This document shows positions 38,061 to 47,457 of a stretch of DNA of 64,000 bases, in pieces. Source of the stretch: Gracilibacillus timonensis (GTDB lineage: Bacteria > Bacillota > Bacilli > Bacillales > Amphibacillaceae); contig NZ_FLKH01000011.1 in assembly GCF_900086715.1 (NCBI RefSeq), positions 310,001 to 374,000 of the forward strand, in the 5' to 3' direction. The number at the start of each line of letters is the position of its first letter. Within the stretch, counting starts at the first letter, position 1. The notes beneath the pieces were generated by a model. That model was not told the origin of the DNA. It made no database searches and saw nothing but the letters and a program-made list of their open reading frames with translations. A program made the translations under genes and the position numbers.

Positions 38061-38750
38061 ATGGAGCAATCGACCAATATTTTAGTTGTAGAAGATGACA
38101 ATGATATTAACCAATTATTATGCAGGATGCTGACCAAGAGCCAGTATCATCCCCAACCTGCCTATTCTGGAACAGAAGCACTCCTTTATTTAAAGCAGCA
38201 AGATTGGGACTTGGTGTTACTTGATTTAATGCTGCCAGGGATGGCCGGGGAACAGGTTCTTACTAATATAAGGGAAAAGGGTTCTATTCCCGTTATGATT
38301 ATCTCTGCTAAAGAGGAAAAACAAACGAAAATTACCAGTTTGCGTGCGGGTGCTGATGACTTTATTACCAAACCTTTTGATCTGGATGAGGTGTCTGCTC
38401 GAATCGATGCACTTTTGCGCAGATATAAACATACGAAGGAGACCCCTAGCCAGCTATTAACCCATAAAGATATCGAACTTCATGTAGAAGAAAAAACGGT
38501 TTATGTAAATGACATACACCTCACGTTAACTATCCGAGAATATAAGATTCTTCTTTTGTTAATGACCACTCCTCAAAAGGTATTCTCTAAAGCAAATGTC
38601 TTCGAAAGCGTGTGGGAGGAGCCGTTTCATGGGGATGATAATACAGTAAATGTCCATATAAGTAACTTACGGACGAAACTCGGTAATGCTAACCCAGAAG
38701 CAGAATATATAGAGACGATCTGGGGAATGGGCTACCGTATGAAATCTTAA
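38061..38750 (+). CDS. OmpR/PhoB-family response regulator
   Basis: 229 residues with AAAGGAGG before ATG. The receiver has VVEDDND, the phosphorylated Asp55 in LLDLMLPG, a Ser in MIISAK and Lys in FITKPFD. A winged-helix DNA-binding domain follows (TIREYKILLLLMT, ENTVNVHISNLRTKLG-like). The stop codon lies inside the first TTAAG box of the next promoter. The partner kinase is probably at 40545. Likely targets are the two TTAAG arrays. Confidence 0.92.
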   Translation: MEQSTNILVVEDDNDINQLLCRMLTKSQYHPQPAYSGTEALLYLKQQDWDLVLLDLMLPGMAGEQVLTNIREKGSIPVMIISAKEEKQTKITSLRAGADDFITKPFDLDEVSARIDALLRRYKHTKETPSQLLTHKDIELHVEEKTVYVNDIHLTLTIREYKILLLLMTTPQKVFSKANVFESVWEEPFHGDDNTVNVHISNLRTKLGNANPEAEYIETIWGMGYRMKS

Positions 38751-38801
38751 GGTTTTCCTAAGGTTTCATTTAAGCCTTTCTTAAGTTTTAGCGGGCATAC
38801 T
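38747..38801 (+). promoter_or_regulatory. Four direct TTAAG boxes and -10, upstream of the ABC/kinase unit
   Basis: TTAAG 38747, CTAAG 38758, TTAAG 38770, TTAAG 38781: spacings 11, 12, 11. A -10-like CATACT (38796-38801) starts 15 bases after the start of the fourth box, exactly as at 37359-37413. No good -35 is seen, which fits activator dependence. Confidence 0.78.
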
Positions 38802-38837
38802 AAGAAGGTACGTCCATTAAGAAAGGAGCTAAAAGGA

Positions 38838-39761
38838 ATGAGTGACTATATTCTAAAAACCAAGCAGCTAACCAAAATATATAAAAGCGGTGTAGCTCTT
38901 GATCATATTAACCTTTCCATAAAAAAAGGCGAGATTTACGGCTTTATTGGACAAAATGGTGCAGGTAAATCTACGATGTTGCGTTTAGTAGCGGGACTTG
39001 CCTTTTCATCAAGCGGTTCGGTGGAGTTATTTGGCAATGACGATCCTAAAGCCTTGCCCGAGGCCCAGAAAAGAATGGGAGCTATCATTGAGAATCCTGC
39101 CATTTTTCCAGATATGACTGCGTATCAAAATCTAGCCGTGCAGCGATTGCAGAAAGGGATTCCGGGAGAAGAATCGATGCAAGAAACCCTTGATCTAATA
39201 GGTTTGTCGAATACCGGAAAGAAAAAGGTGAAAAACTTTTCGTTAGGGATGAAACAAAGACTTGGACTTGGTCTCGCGTTATTAAGTGATCCAGAATTCT
39301 TAATCCTGGATGAGCCGACCAATGGACTGGATCCAATGGGGATTGTCGAGCTGCGGGAATTGCTCAAAAAACTCAATCAAGAAAAGGGACTAACTGTTTT
39401 AATATCCAGTCATATACTCAGCGAACTCCATCAGCTTGCCACCAATTATGGTATGATTCATAAGGGAAGGCTATTAGAGGAGTTGACGGCAGAAGAATTG
39501 GATGAAAAATGCAGGCAGCATTTGCAGATAAAAGTGGATCAGCCATCTAAAGCTGTCATTGTTTTAGAAGAGGAGCTGTCCACAACGGATTTTGAAGTAA
39601 TGCCGGATGGTATGATCAAACTATATCATCACACTGACGATGTTCGTCGTGTATCACGTGCGTTAACCAGTCATGATTTAGTCATCGAACACCTCTCGCA
39701 GAATGGTGACAGCCTAGAGAGTTATTTTGCCAAGCTAGTAGGGGGTGCCGAACATGACTAA
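38838..39761 (+). CDS. ABC transporter ATPase, BcrA/peptide-resistance type
   Basis: 307 residues; AAAGGAGC before ATG. Walker A is GQNGAGKST, the signature is FSLGMKQRLGLG, Walker B is FLILDEPTNGLDP, followed by the switch His in LISSHILSE. The C-terminal 80 residues form an accessory domain, as in BcrA/NisF-like proteins. It pairs with the permease that overlaps it by 17 bp. With the flanking two-component genes it looks like a peptide-antibiotic detoxification or immunity system. Confidence 0.9.
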   Translation: MSDYILKTKQLTKIYKSGVALDHINLSIKKGEIYGFIGQNGAGKSTMLRLVAGLAFSSSGSVELFGNDDPKALPEAQKRMGAIIENPAIFPDMTAYQNLAVQRLQKGIPGEESMQETLDLIGLSNTGKKKVKNFSLGMKQRLGLGLALLSDPEFLILDEPTNGLDPMGIVELRELLKKLNQEKGLTVLISSHILSELHQLATNYGMIHKGRLLEELTAEELDEKCRQHLQIKVDQPSKAVIVLEEELSTTDFEVMPDGMIKLYHHTDDVRRVSRALTSHDLVIEHLSQNGDSLESYFAKLVGGAEHD

Positions 39762-40521
39762 TTTAATCAAGGCTGAATGCTATAAGTTAACACGGAATAA
39801 GACATTTTGGGTGCTGATCGTAACGATGGCAGGCCTCAGTCTCTTACTGCATCTTCTCGTTATCTTGGATTGGTGGCAATTATCAGGAACAGTATTCGAT
39901 CAGGCTGGATTAAGTGAATGGAATGCCCTAACAGCATTTCATTTGTCCTTATTTTTTAACATTGTCATCAGTACGTTGGCCGGTTTTTATCTGGCAACAG
40001 AATTCACCCAAAGTGGTGTGATTAAAAACCAAATCATGAGCGGCCATAAAAGAAGCCATATTTTTCTTGCTAAATATGTGATCTATTCGTTGGGATCAGT
40101 GCTTGTTGCTATCTTGATTCCATTCGTAACAGCACTTATCTTCGTTTGGTTATTAGGTCATGGGGAGATACTGAACGATACCAATAACCTTTATCTAGCG
40201 AGAGCGTACAGTTTATTTGTCTTACAGTTTCTCAGCTTTACAGCGATTGTGTTATGGATTGCAGTAGCGACAGAGGACAGTGGTAAGACGATCTTATTTA
40301 CGCTTTTGCTAGCAATTGTAATGTTTGCCATCGAAAAGCTGGTGACAGTCCCATTTGTCCAAGCTGTGTATGAACTTACCTTCTTCTATCAATTAAGTGA
40401 GGTGTTTCAGTATCAGCTAACCAGTACCGAAGTTATCAAGTCTGTTCTGGTAGGAATGGTATCATTATTGCTTCTACTCGGGTGTGGAGTATTTGTTTTT
40501 AATAGAAAAGAAATCAAATAA
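39745..40521 (+). CDS. ABC-2 type permease, peptide-resistance type
   Basis: 258 residues, six predicted membrane segments. The N-terminal LIKAECYKLTRNKTFWVL and the motif ATEFTQSGVIKNQIMSGHKRSH are typical of ABC-2 permeases of the lantibiotic-immunity/bacitracin class. The start ATG overlaps the ATPase gene by 17 bp (a second ATG at 39754 is possible), so the two are co-translated. Confidence 0.85.
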   Translation: MPNMTNLIKAECYKLTRNKTFWVLIVTMAGLSLLLHLLVILDWWQLSGTVFDQAGLSEWNALTAFHLSLFFNIVISTLAGFYLATEFTQSGVIKNQIMSGHKRSHIFLAKYVIYSLGSVLVAILIPFVTALIFVWLLGHGEILNDTNNLYLARAYSLFVLQFLSFTAIVLWIAVATEDSGKTILFTLLLAIVMFAIEKLVTVPFVQAVYELTFFYQLSEVFQYQLTSTEVIKSVLVGMVSLLLLLGCGVFVFNRKEIK

Positions 40522-40544
40522 TATTCGGTCAGCAGGTGATGAAC

Positions 40545-41462
40545 ATGTGGTATGCAATAGTCGTGCTATTATGCGTAAGCCTTTTTTTGCTTATTCGTTG
40601 CATGACGTTAAAGAAAGAAGTAAAAAAGGTAAGCCAACAGCTGCAGAAGTATAACCATCGCAAAACCAACAAAAAAATAGATGTGTCTCTTTTAGATAAA
40701 GATATCGAAAGACTGGGATGGGAAATCAACCAACTGATTGATTGGCATGTGTCAGAGCACAGGAAGCGAATTTATTTTCAAAAGGAGCAGCAGCAAGCTG
40801 TTGCTAATATGTCACATGATTTACGAACGCCATTAACTTCTATTTTAGGATATATCCAGATGGCAGAGAATCAAGATATTGCGGAGACGGAGCGCAAGGA
40901 ATTATTAGCTGTTGCTAAGAAAAGAGCCTACAGGCTGGAGGCGTTATTAAATGACTTTTTTGAGTTGAGTACGATCGAATCTAAGGATTATGAGCTACAA
41001 TCGGAGCGAATCAACTTGAAAAACGTAGTTACAGATGTCTTGATGAGTTTCTATGATCGCTTTCATAAACAGAATCGAGAGCCAATCATGGATATGCCAG
41101 AAGCTGCTATATCGATTGTTGCGGATAAGTCAGCTGTCACGCGGGTAGTGGAGAATCTATTATCGAATGCGATTGCCCACTCTGAAGGAAACATAGAGAT
41201 CGTTGTCGAGGGAGCAGGTACCAAGGCAAGGCTAGTAGTGAACAATAAGGCGCATTCCTTAACGGAGCAAGATATCAGCCGCATGTTTGATCGATTTTAT
41301 ATGGCAGACCACTCCCGTACTAACGCCAGCACGGGTTTAGGTCTGTCTATCGTCAAAAGTTTCATGGAAAAAATGGGCGGAACCACCAGAGGAAAGTTAG
41401 TTGATGGGAAGTTGTCTATCATCTGTGAGTGGCAATGTGCAAAAATATCCTTAGAAACATGA
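40545..41462 (+). CDS. Sensor histidine kinase of the ABC operon
   Basis: 305 residues from ATG 40545 (AGCAGGTGA upstream); GTG 40536 and ATG 40539 are alternatives. One N-terminal membrane segment with almost no outside domain, a coiled linker, then the H-box MSHDLRTPLTS, N-box VVENLLSNAIAH and G-box GLGLSIVKS. Having no sensor domain, it may sense through the ABC permease, as in Bce-type systems; this is inference. It probably phosphorylates the regulator at 38061. Confidence 0.88.
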   Translation: MWYAIVVLLCVSLFLLIRCMTLKKEVKKVSQQLQKYNHRKTNKKIDVSLLDKDIERLGWEINQLIDWHVSEHRKRIYFQKEQQQAVANMSHDLRTPLTSILGYIQMAENQDIAETERKELLAVAKKRAYRLEALLNDFFELSTIESKDYELQSERINLKNVVTDVLMSFYDRFHKQNREPIMDMPEAAISIVADKSAVTRVVENLLSNAIAHSEGNIEIVVEGAGTKARLVVNNKAHSLTEQDISRMFDRFYMADHSRTNASTGLGLSIVKSFMEKMGGTTRGKLVDGKLSIICEWQCAKISLET

Positions 41463-41497
41463 CTGTTTTTTCTGCATGGCGATGGCATCTAGGATGT

Positions 41498-42055
41498 TCA
41501 GACATCTTTTATGATTAAGCCCTTCCATATATCGTCCCATTCTTTGTTTTGCATCCGTTCCTTATAAACGGAGTGGCGTTTCGTGTCTTTCTCATCATTC
41601 GGAGTTGGTTTAACAATCCCTTGAAATAAATCCTCCAAGCCATAGGGAGCCATTATTTTTATTTTTTGATGAAAGAGCTGTGCGGCAACGGCAGTAGCTG
41701 TTTCTGGAAAATGAGAAACACTGTCAAAGGATGAGCGATAAGGTGCTTGATTATTTTTGGCGTGCATTCGAGCTTGATTTTTCACGGACCAAGGTTGATT
41801 CGGCATTTGGCTTTCTAATGCGGCCTCTAATTTTTTCTCTGTACTCCTGGAAAGGTCTGTTTGTTCGAAGTAAATCACATCGATATCATTTATGTTGGTC
41901 TGACAGTGGTGCAGGGTATCCCAAACTTTATTTCTGATGAATCCGGCAGCAACCCAGCAATCAGGCAACTGCAGCTTTTCTACAGCTTCTAAAATCGACA
42001 TGATATAATTGTCTTGTTGGAGAATAGAGATTAATCTATCTTCAAATTTCATCAT
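41498..42055 (-). CDS. Nucleotidyltransferase-family protein (NTP_transf_6-like)
   Basis: 185 residues. The motif CWVAAGFIRNKVWD with INDIDVIYF downstream gives the G-x-x-R and D-x-D of the nucleotidyltransferase-like fold seen in PF06042 proteins. The C-terminus is helical and basic. Substrate unknown. It stands alone, convergent to the kinase operon. The ATG at 42055 is followed by another in-frame ATG. Confidence 0.75.
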   Translation of the reverse strand: MMKFEDRLISILQQDNYIMSILEAVEKLQLPDCWVAAGFIRNKVWDTLHHCQTNINDIDVIYFEQTDLSRSTEKKLEAALESQMPNQPWSVKNQARMHAKNNQAPYRSSFDSVSHFPETATAVAAQLFHQKIKIMAPYGLEDLFQGIVKPTPNDEKDTKRHSVYKERMQNKEWDDIWKGLIIKDV

Positions 42056-42176
42056 ATATATCCCACTCCCACCTTTATCCTACAACATAATAAAGCTGAA
42101 TGAAATGAGAATGTAAGATAGAAGTATTGAAAATATGCTTATCAGTAGGCATGCTTCACGACATGGAGGCCGTATA

Positions 42177-43121
42177 ATGTCCAAAACAAAACGTTTAATA
42201 GAGCTAATGATGACAGTAAATGCAAAACGAAAATTTACAGCGCGAGAACTGGCAGAAGAATTTGGCGTTTCCTATCGCACGATTCTGAGAGATTTGGAGG
42301 AATTAAGTGAACTTGGTGTTCCGCTTTATTCAGAAGTTGGCGCGGACGGTGGTTATTATGTATTGAATGAGCGGATGCTGCCACCCGTTTTGTTAAAAGA
42401 GTCAGAAGCCATTGCGCTGTATTTCGCTTTTCAATCCTTGCAGTTTATAGGTGCCCTTCCTTTTGAAACAGAAACAGGCTATGTTCTAAAGAAATTGTAT
42501 CATTATTTACCCGCTGAGGCGAAAACGCGTATTGATACGATGAAAGATCGAATAGTCTTTTGGAATCCCAACCGTGTTCAACAAGCGAATAAGCTGGATA
42601 TACTATTAACTGCAGCCGTCGATCAATCTACGCTGACAATTTGCTATGACAGTCAGAAGGAAGTGAAGGAGAGAACGATTCAGCCCATTGGTTTGTATAG
42701 TCATAATGGATTCTGGTATTGTCCGGCTTATTGTTTTTTGCGTGAGGATATCCGTTTGTTTCGAGCGGATCGAATAAAAAAAGCGATACATGCGAGTGAA
42801 GAAGGACAAGAATTACCGTATGCATCTATCATGGAATGGATTAAATGGTCCGAGTCCGAAGTTTCTGATCCAGTTACTTTTTCAGTGGAATTGACGAGGA
42901 AAGGGGTGCGGCGCGCGCTGTCAGAGCTTGATTTAGAAAAAAATGTTCAGAAGCGGGAGGATGAGACAGGGTTTGTGAAAATGGCTATACCTAAGTCAGA
43001 ATTAACCTATTTTGTCGATCTTATCTGGAAGTTTGGCAGTGAAGCACGAATCGTAGCACCAGAAGAGGCAGTAGACACTATAAAAAAGAAAATAGCGGAC
43101 TTGATGGAGAAATATCACTAA
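42177..43121 (+). CDS. YafY-type regulator with HTH and WYL domains
   Basis: 314 residues from ATG 42177 (GGAGG upstream); the longer frame from 42135 lacks a ribosome site. The N-terminal HTH reads FTARELAEEFGVSYRTILRDLEEL. A WYL domain in the middle has IQPIGLYSHNGFWYCPAYC and RLFRADRI. A C-terminal WCX-like region ends it. It probably controls the DinB gene 80 bases downstream through the inverted repeat at 43144. Confidence 0.85.
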   Translation: MSKTKRLIELMMTVNAKRKFTARELAEEFGVSYRTILRDLEELSELGVPLYSEVGADGGYYVLNERMLPPVLLKESEAIALYFAFQSLQFIGALPFETETGYVLKKLYHYLPAEAKTRIDTMKDRIVFWNPNRVQQANKLDILLTAAVDQSTLTICYDSQKEVKERTIQPIGLYSHNGFWYCPAYCFLREDIRLFRADRIKKAIHASEEGQELPYASIMEWIKWSESEVSDPVTFSVELTRKGVRRALSELDLEKNVQKREDETGFVKMAIPKSELTYFVDLIWKFGSEARIVAPEEAVDTIKKKIADLMEKYH

Positions 43122-43143
43122 TTTTTTTCACTATTTTTTGAAG

Positions 43144-43162
43144 GGTGACAGGATTTGTCACC
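43144..43162 (+). promoter_or_regulatory. Inverted repeat upstream of the DinB gene
   Basis: GGTGACA-GGATT-TGTCACC is a perfect 7-5-7 dyad. A -35-like TTGTCA (43154-43159) overlaps its right arm. It lies between the WYL regulator and DinB genes, so it is a candidate operator for that regulator. Confidence 0.55.
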
Positions 43163-43201
43163 ATTCCATGATAGGCTAGAAAAAAGGAAAGGATGATGAT
43201 G

Positions 43202-43690
43202 ATGTATGCCGTATCTAAGTTAAGAGAGGAATTATTAGTAGAGCTGGAGCTTGGCATCCGATCTATAGAAGGATTATTGAAGAAGGTGGAGGCAAAGGAT
43301 TGGACTTACCGGCCAGCAGAGAACATGCGCAGTCTTCAAGAACTAGCCAGACATATAGTCTCCATACCAGAAGTTGATTTGAATCTCTGGCAGGAAAAAG
43401 ATCAGAAGATGATTCAAAACTTGGAAGCAAAGTATGAGAGCATGGAGTCTTCTGAAGAATGGATCAAGGCGATGAAAGAAGGTTTCCATTTATTCAAGAC
43501 GTATATGCAGTCCTTATCAGACGAAGATTTTTTGACCAAGAAAACAAAGCCTTTTTATTTAGAAGAGGGAGAGACACAGGCACATTGGCTTGTGGAAGAG
43601 GTTTCTCATTTATTTCATCATCGGGGACAATTCTTTAACTATCTAAAGCAGCTTGGCTACGATATCAATATGTTTGACCTATACGTTTAA
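43202..43690 (+). CDS. DinB-family protein
   Basis: 162 residues from ATG 43202; four ATG codons in tandem (43193-43202) are all in frame, and AAAGGA at 43188 favours the last. It is a four-helix bundle of the DinB/YfiT class. His residues in ELARHIVS and VSHLFHHRGQF form the usual metal triad. Relatives include thiol-dependent metalloenzymes and DNA-damage-inducible proteins of unclear function. Confidence 0.82.
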   Translation: MYAVSKLREELLVELELGIRSIEGLLKKVEAKDWTYRPAENMRSLQELARHIVSIPEVDLNLWQEKDQKMIQNLEAKYESMESSEEWIKAMKEGFHLFKTYMQSLSDEDFLTKKTKPFYLEEGETQAHWLVEEVSHLFHHRGQFFNYLKQLGYDINMFDLYV

Positions 43691-43798
43691 TGGAAAAACA
43701 GGGATCGGGATAAATTGCTGTGGTATGATAAAAAGCAGAACAGTTATCTCAGAAATGGCAGTTCATTTGCCCTGTGGATTTAGAAAACAGCTATTTAA

Positions 43799-43834
43799 AA
43801 GTTGGCGTGGTACTAAATGACGCCAGCTTTTTTA
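43799..43834 (+). terminator. Terminator after the DinB gene
   Basis: AAGTTGGCGT pairs with ACGCCAGCTT (one G-U) and is followed by a T run. Confidence 0.85.
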
Positions 43835-43920
43835 TTTTACTTTTTCGCAAGTCATTATCTGCTATAATAAATGCAGAGAGTTTATGAAAAATACTTGCTT
43901 AAAGTAGAGGAAGGTGAGGG

Positions 43921-45696
43921 ATGCCTCCGATGAGTAATTGGATAAAGGCACTTGTTGTTTTATCGATGGCTGTTGCAATAAACCTGGGATTTACATTAAC
44001 GGCAGTTGCAGAAAATAAGATGAGTGATTTACATATCGAAGTGGAATTGCAGGAAGATGGTTCAGGTGTTGTGACAGAGCACCGTCAAATGAATTTAGAT
44101 GAAGGTACAGAACTTTTCATTAAAATGGAAAACCTTGAGGGGTCAGAGGTGATCCATTTTTCAGTGAACGGTTTTACCGAAGAGCCTGACTGGGATGTTG
44201 ATGCTTCACAAGAAGAAAAGGCGGGGAAATATGGAATGTTACCTACGGATGAGGGGGTTGAACTGATTTGGGGTATAGGAGAATACGGTGAAAACTCGTA
44301 TACGGTAACCTACACTCTATCTAATCTGGTTCGCAATTTGGAAGATGGACAGGCCATGCTTTGGAACTTCGATACTTTTTCAGATATTCCCGCTCAAAAC
44401 TTAACCGTTGAAATCTCTGGCTTTCAACCTTTTACGCAGGATATAGTAGATTTCTGGGGATTTGGTTTTGAGGGGGATATGCAGCTGGTTGGTGACCGGA
44501 TTGTATGGGAGTCAGACGGTGAGGCAGATGGTGATGTCATTGCTTTAACCCAGTTTCCGTCTGATCTATTTCAAGCCGATCTCACAGAGGATATGACCTT
44601 ATCCGAACAACAAGAAGAGGCAATGGATGGTTCTACCTACAATACAAGTGACAATTCCACGGTGAATTTTATCATTGCCAGTATATTTGTCATTCTTTGT
44701 CTGATCATTGGTATCGGAACTTACCTCCTTGTTTCTAAAACCAATAAAGCCAAAAGAGAAGCTGGCGCAATGAAGTCTATGTACAAGCTTGTATCAGAAA
44801 ATAAGGATATGACGTATCAAACGATCCCGTATACGGGAGAAGATTATGCAGGCTTAAGTGCCCTTTTAAAACATTTGCAGCTTGGCTATTTTGAAGATAT
44901 CTTTCAAGCTTATCTGTTAAAGTGGTCACTGAATGAAAAAGTATCCATAGAAGCAGAAGAAGAAAGCAAGTTTTTCGGAAAGAAATACCGTACTTCCCTC
45001 ACGATAAATGATATAGAAAAGGAATTGAAAAAACATCCAACAACCTTTGGGGAGATTACGGATCAAATCGAAAACGAAATGTATGATGGAACGTATGAAA
45101 GCGGCTTGTGGACAATGCTTTTAGATGTTGCAGATACCAATGGTATGGTTACAGATGACGCCATTCAGGAATGGGGCAAAAAGTATGCAGATGAAGTCAC
45201 TATTTTTGCTGATTATCTCCAAGACTATTCAGAAGCTTATCTAGAACGGCAAGGATGGTTTTCTTTTGAAGAAATAAAACCATTTGGTATAAAGCAGCCT
45301 ATTATAGTTCCTAGCGAAGAAGGAGAGCAACTCACGCAGCGCTTGATTCAGTTTAATAATTATTTGACCCAATCGGATATGGATGCATTTACTAATTATT
45401 CCAGACCTCTTTCATTAAAAGATATGATGCTGTGGAGCGTACTCTTTGGTAAAAGTGAAAAAGTGTCCAAAAAGCTAGAAGGTTTTGTTCCAGATAACGA
45501 TCATCAAGAAGACTGGATTTATTATCATTACTGGTATGGAGCTTACCACACTCGCACAAGCTGGTCTACAGGGCTAATCAGCGGCGGATTTCATTCCAGT
45601 ACGTCGGCGACAACTGCTTCTGGCGGCAGTGGTGGTACTACAGGCGTCGGCGGTGGCGCTGGAGCTGGCGGAGGAGGTGGGGGCGGGGCCCGTTAA
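43921..45696 (+). CDS. DUF2207 membrane protein with Gly-rich tail
   Basis: 591 residues. It has a signal peptide (about 1-31), an extracellular beta-rich DUF2207 domain (to about 240), one membrane helix (about 245-270, NFIIASIFVILCLIIGIGTY), a cytoplasmic helical region, and a C-terminal tail of Ser/Thr/Gly ending in seven glycines. A Gly-rich tail is usual for this family. The function is unknown. A long two-way terminator follows. Confidence 0.85.
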   Translation: MPPMSNWIKALVVLSMAVAINLGFTLTAVAENKMSDLHIEVELQEDGSGVVTEHRQMNLDEGTELFIKMENLEGSEVIHFSVNGFTEEPDWDVDASQEEKAGKYGMLPTDEGVELIWGIGEYGENSYTVTYTLSNLVRNLEDGQAMLWNFDTFSDIPAQNLTVEISGFQPFTQDIVDFWGFGFEGDMQLVGDRIVWESDGEADGDVIALTQFPSDLFQADLTEDMTLSEQQEEAMDGSTYNTSDNSTVNFIIASIFVILCLIIGIGTYLLVSKTNKAKREAGAMKSMYKLVSENKDMTYQTIPYTGEDYAGLSALLKHLQLGYFEDIFQAYLLKWSLNEKVSIEAEEESKFFGKKYRTSLTINDIEKELKKHPTTFGEITDQIENEMYDGTYESGLWTMLLDVADTNGMVTDDAIQEWGKKYADEVTIFADYLQDYSEAYLERQGWFSFEEIKPFGIKQPIIVPSEEGEQLTQRLIQFNNYLTQSDMDAFTNYSRPLSLKDMMLWSVLFGKSEKVSKKLEGFVPDNDHQEDWIYYHYWYGAYHTRTSWSTGLISGGFHSSTSATTASGGSGGTTGVGGGAGAGGGGGGGAR

Positions 45697-45735
45697 ACGG
45701 CTCTTTCGCTTTTCAATGATTCATCCAGTAATCAC

Positions 45736-45779
45736 ACGAAGAAAAGCTCAAACCAATGAATGTTTGGGCTTTTCTTCGT
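45736..45779. terminator. Two-way terminator between DUF2207 and DUF1963 genes
   Basis: ACGAAGAAAAGC-TCAAAC pairs with GTTTG-GGCTTTTCTTCGT. The A/T-rich arms give a T run in both directions, serving the convergent genes. Confidence 0.88.
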
Positions 45780-45888
45780 TGGTTCCTTTTATGCTGTGAA
45801 ATGATTGTTCCAACATCTAGGAAAAGGGATTGATTCAAAAGAGGTGGAAGCAGGCTGGGTTCACGACGCCCTATCAGTGATTCACTTT

Positions 45889-46683
45889 TCACGAACAATC
45901 CCAGTTATACAACACCTTGCTAAAGTCTCTCTTTTCCAAGTCCTCTTTGGAAATGAAGAAATTGGCTACCCCTACATCGCCCCACATAATATCGTCATCA
46001 CTATCGAGTTGCAGCAGCAGGGTAGTTGACTCTTGGAAATCGCCGAAGTCACGCGGATCCCCTTGGATAAAGAAAGGATACCCACCAATTCGGTGACCTG
46101 AACTATCGAACGTCTCGTAGAAAGCATCCTCTAATGCATCATTTCCATCCAGTTCCTCTAGGATTGCTGCATAGGTCTCACGACTGCGGAAATCGCCGGT
46201 GGAGAGGGGTTCAAAACCCGGTTCAAAGGACAAAGCCAGTTCAGCTTCAACGGGAAACATGTCGCTATCTTGTTGGTCTAAAAATGAGAAATTCTGTAGC
46301 AATGCTTCCTCGCCCTCTATCACATTGTCATGAAACAGCACACGATAGCCTGATTGATTTAAGTCGCCATCGATGTCAAGGCCGAGCATATCATCAGAGC
46401 CATCAATATAGAATTGCAGTATGCCTTTAGGAGGGAAGGAAGGTAATGGCTCTGGTAGGTCTGCAAAATTAATTTGCGCCAGTAACCGTAATGGGTGTCC
46501 TTTGGGAGTCTTAGGGTATTCCATCGTCAAAGGGAAATAAGGATTGCCGCCGAATTTGCTTTCCCATAATGAGGTTTTTCTTTCTGTCGTTTGGATGAGG
46601 AGCACAGGCTCTAAGGTGCTTTCTAAGATGGGGCGATAGGCTTCGAGTTCTTTAGGAATGACAAATGATGTGTTCGCTGACAT
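45889..46683 (-). CDS. DUF1963 (YwqG-like) protein
   Basis: 264 residues, with GAGGAGG before ATG. Family features: SKFGGNPYFP near residue 43, LLAQINFADLP, GILQFYI and HRIGGYPFFIQGDPR. Very acidic, without signal peptide. Known relatives (YwqG) have no assigned function. It is a single-gene unit. Confidence 0.85.
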   Translation of the reverse strand: MSANTSFVIPKELEAYRPILESTLEPVLLIQTTERKTSLWESKFGGNPYFPLTMEYPKTPKGHPLRLLAQINFADLPEPLPSFPPKGILQFYIDGSDDMLGLDIDGDLNQSGYRVLFHDNVIEGEEALLQNFSFLDQQDSDMFPVEAELALSFEPGFEPLSTGDFRSRETYAAILEELDGNDALEDAFYETFDSSGHRIGGYPFFIQGDPRDFGDFQESTTLLLQLDSDDDIMWGDVGVANFFISKEDLEKRDFSKVLYNWDCS

Positions 46684-46826
46684 GTTGAAACCTCCTCTTA
46701 TTTTGTTGTTTCTTTAATAATATAGCACATAGTGGGGAATAATCCTACAAGCAACTAGGGTGTCGATAAAAAGTTGAATGAGATATAATAAGGCTTGTCA
46801 CTATCAATTGCAGAGGAGTAGGTGAA

Positions 46827-47429
46827 ATGGGAAATAATGCATTTAACAAACAGCATGCAAAAAGGTATGATACAGAAGATAGAAGAAAACTCGCCAATAT
46901 TATTGCGGATAAAGTTAAAACGGTGCTACCTGACAAGAAACAGCACTCCCTATTAGATTATGGTGGGGGAACAGGCCTGGTTACCTTACCATTAGCAGGA
47001 CATTTTGATAATGTCCTCTTGCTTGATGCCTCACAAGAAATGATTCATGTGGCCCAAGATAAATTGGCTCAAATTCCGTACCATCATATCGAAGCAAGGA
47101 AGCTTGATCTAATGGAAGATGATCAATTGGATGTTAACGCTGATGTCATCCTTGTATCATTGGTTTTAATACATGTGCCAGACGTAAAAGCCTTGTTACA
47201 AAAATTAAAAAATCGATTAAATGAAGGCGGTCTTTTTCTAATTGTTGATTTTGACAAAAATGAACGAGTAGATCATCCAAAGGTGCACAATGGTTTTACT
47301 AGGGAAGAAATAAACGAGCTATTAACGAATATGGGTCTACATGATATCGAAATAAATACGTTTTATCATGGGAAGAACCTATTTGTGAACCAAGATGCTT
47401 CGTTATTTATCGCAACAAGCAGGGGATAA
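46827..47429 (+). CDS. Class I SAM-dependent methyltransferase
   Basis: 200 residues. The SAM-binding motif is LLDYGGGTGLVTLPL, the acidic residue after strand 2 is in VLLLDASQEM, and motif IV-like VSLVLIHVPD follows. It ends in a two-way terminator shared with the merR gene. Substrate unknown. Confidence 0.85.
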   Translation: MGNNAFNKQHAKRYDTEDRRKLANIIADKVKTVLPDKKQHSLLDYGGGTGLVTLPLAGHFDNVLLLDASQEMIHVAQDKLAQIPYHHIEARKLDLMEDDQLDVNADVILVSLVLIHVPDVKALLQKLKNRLNEGGLFLIVDFDKNERVDHPKVHNGFTREEINELLTNMGLHDIEINTFYHGKNLFVNQDASLFIATSRG

Positions 47430-47457
47430 ATCATTTTTCTTTATAAAAGCCCAACAG

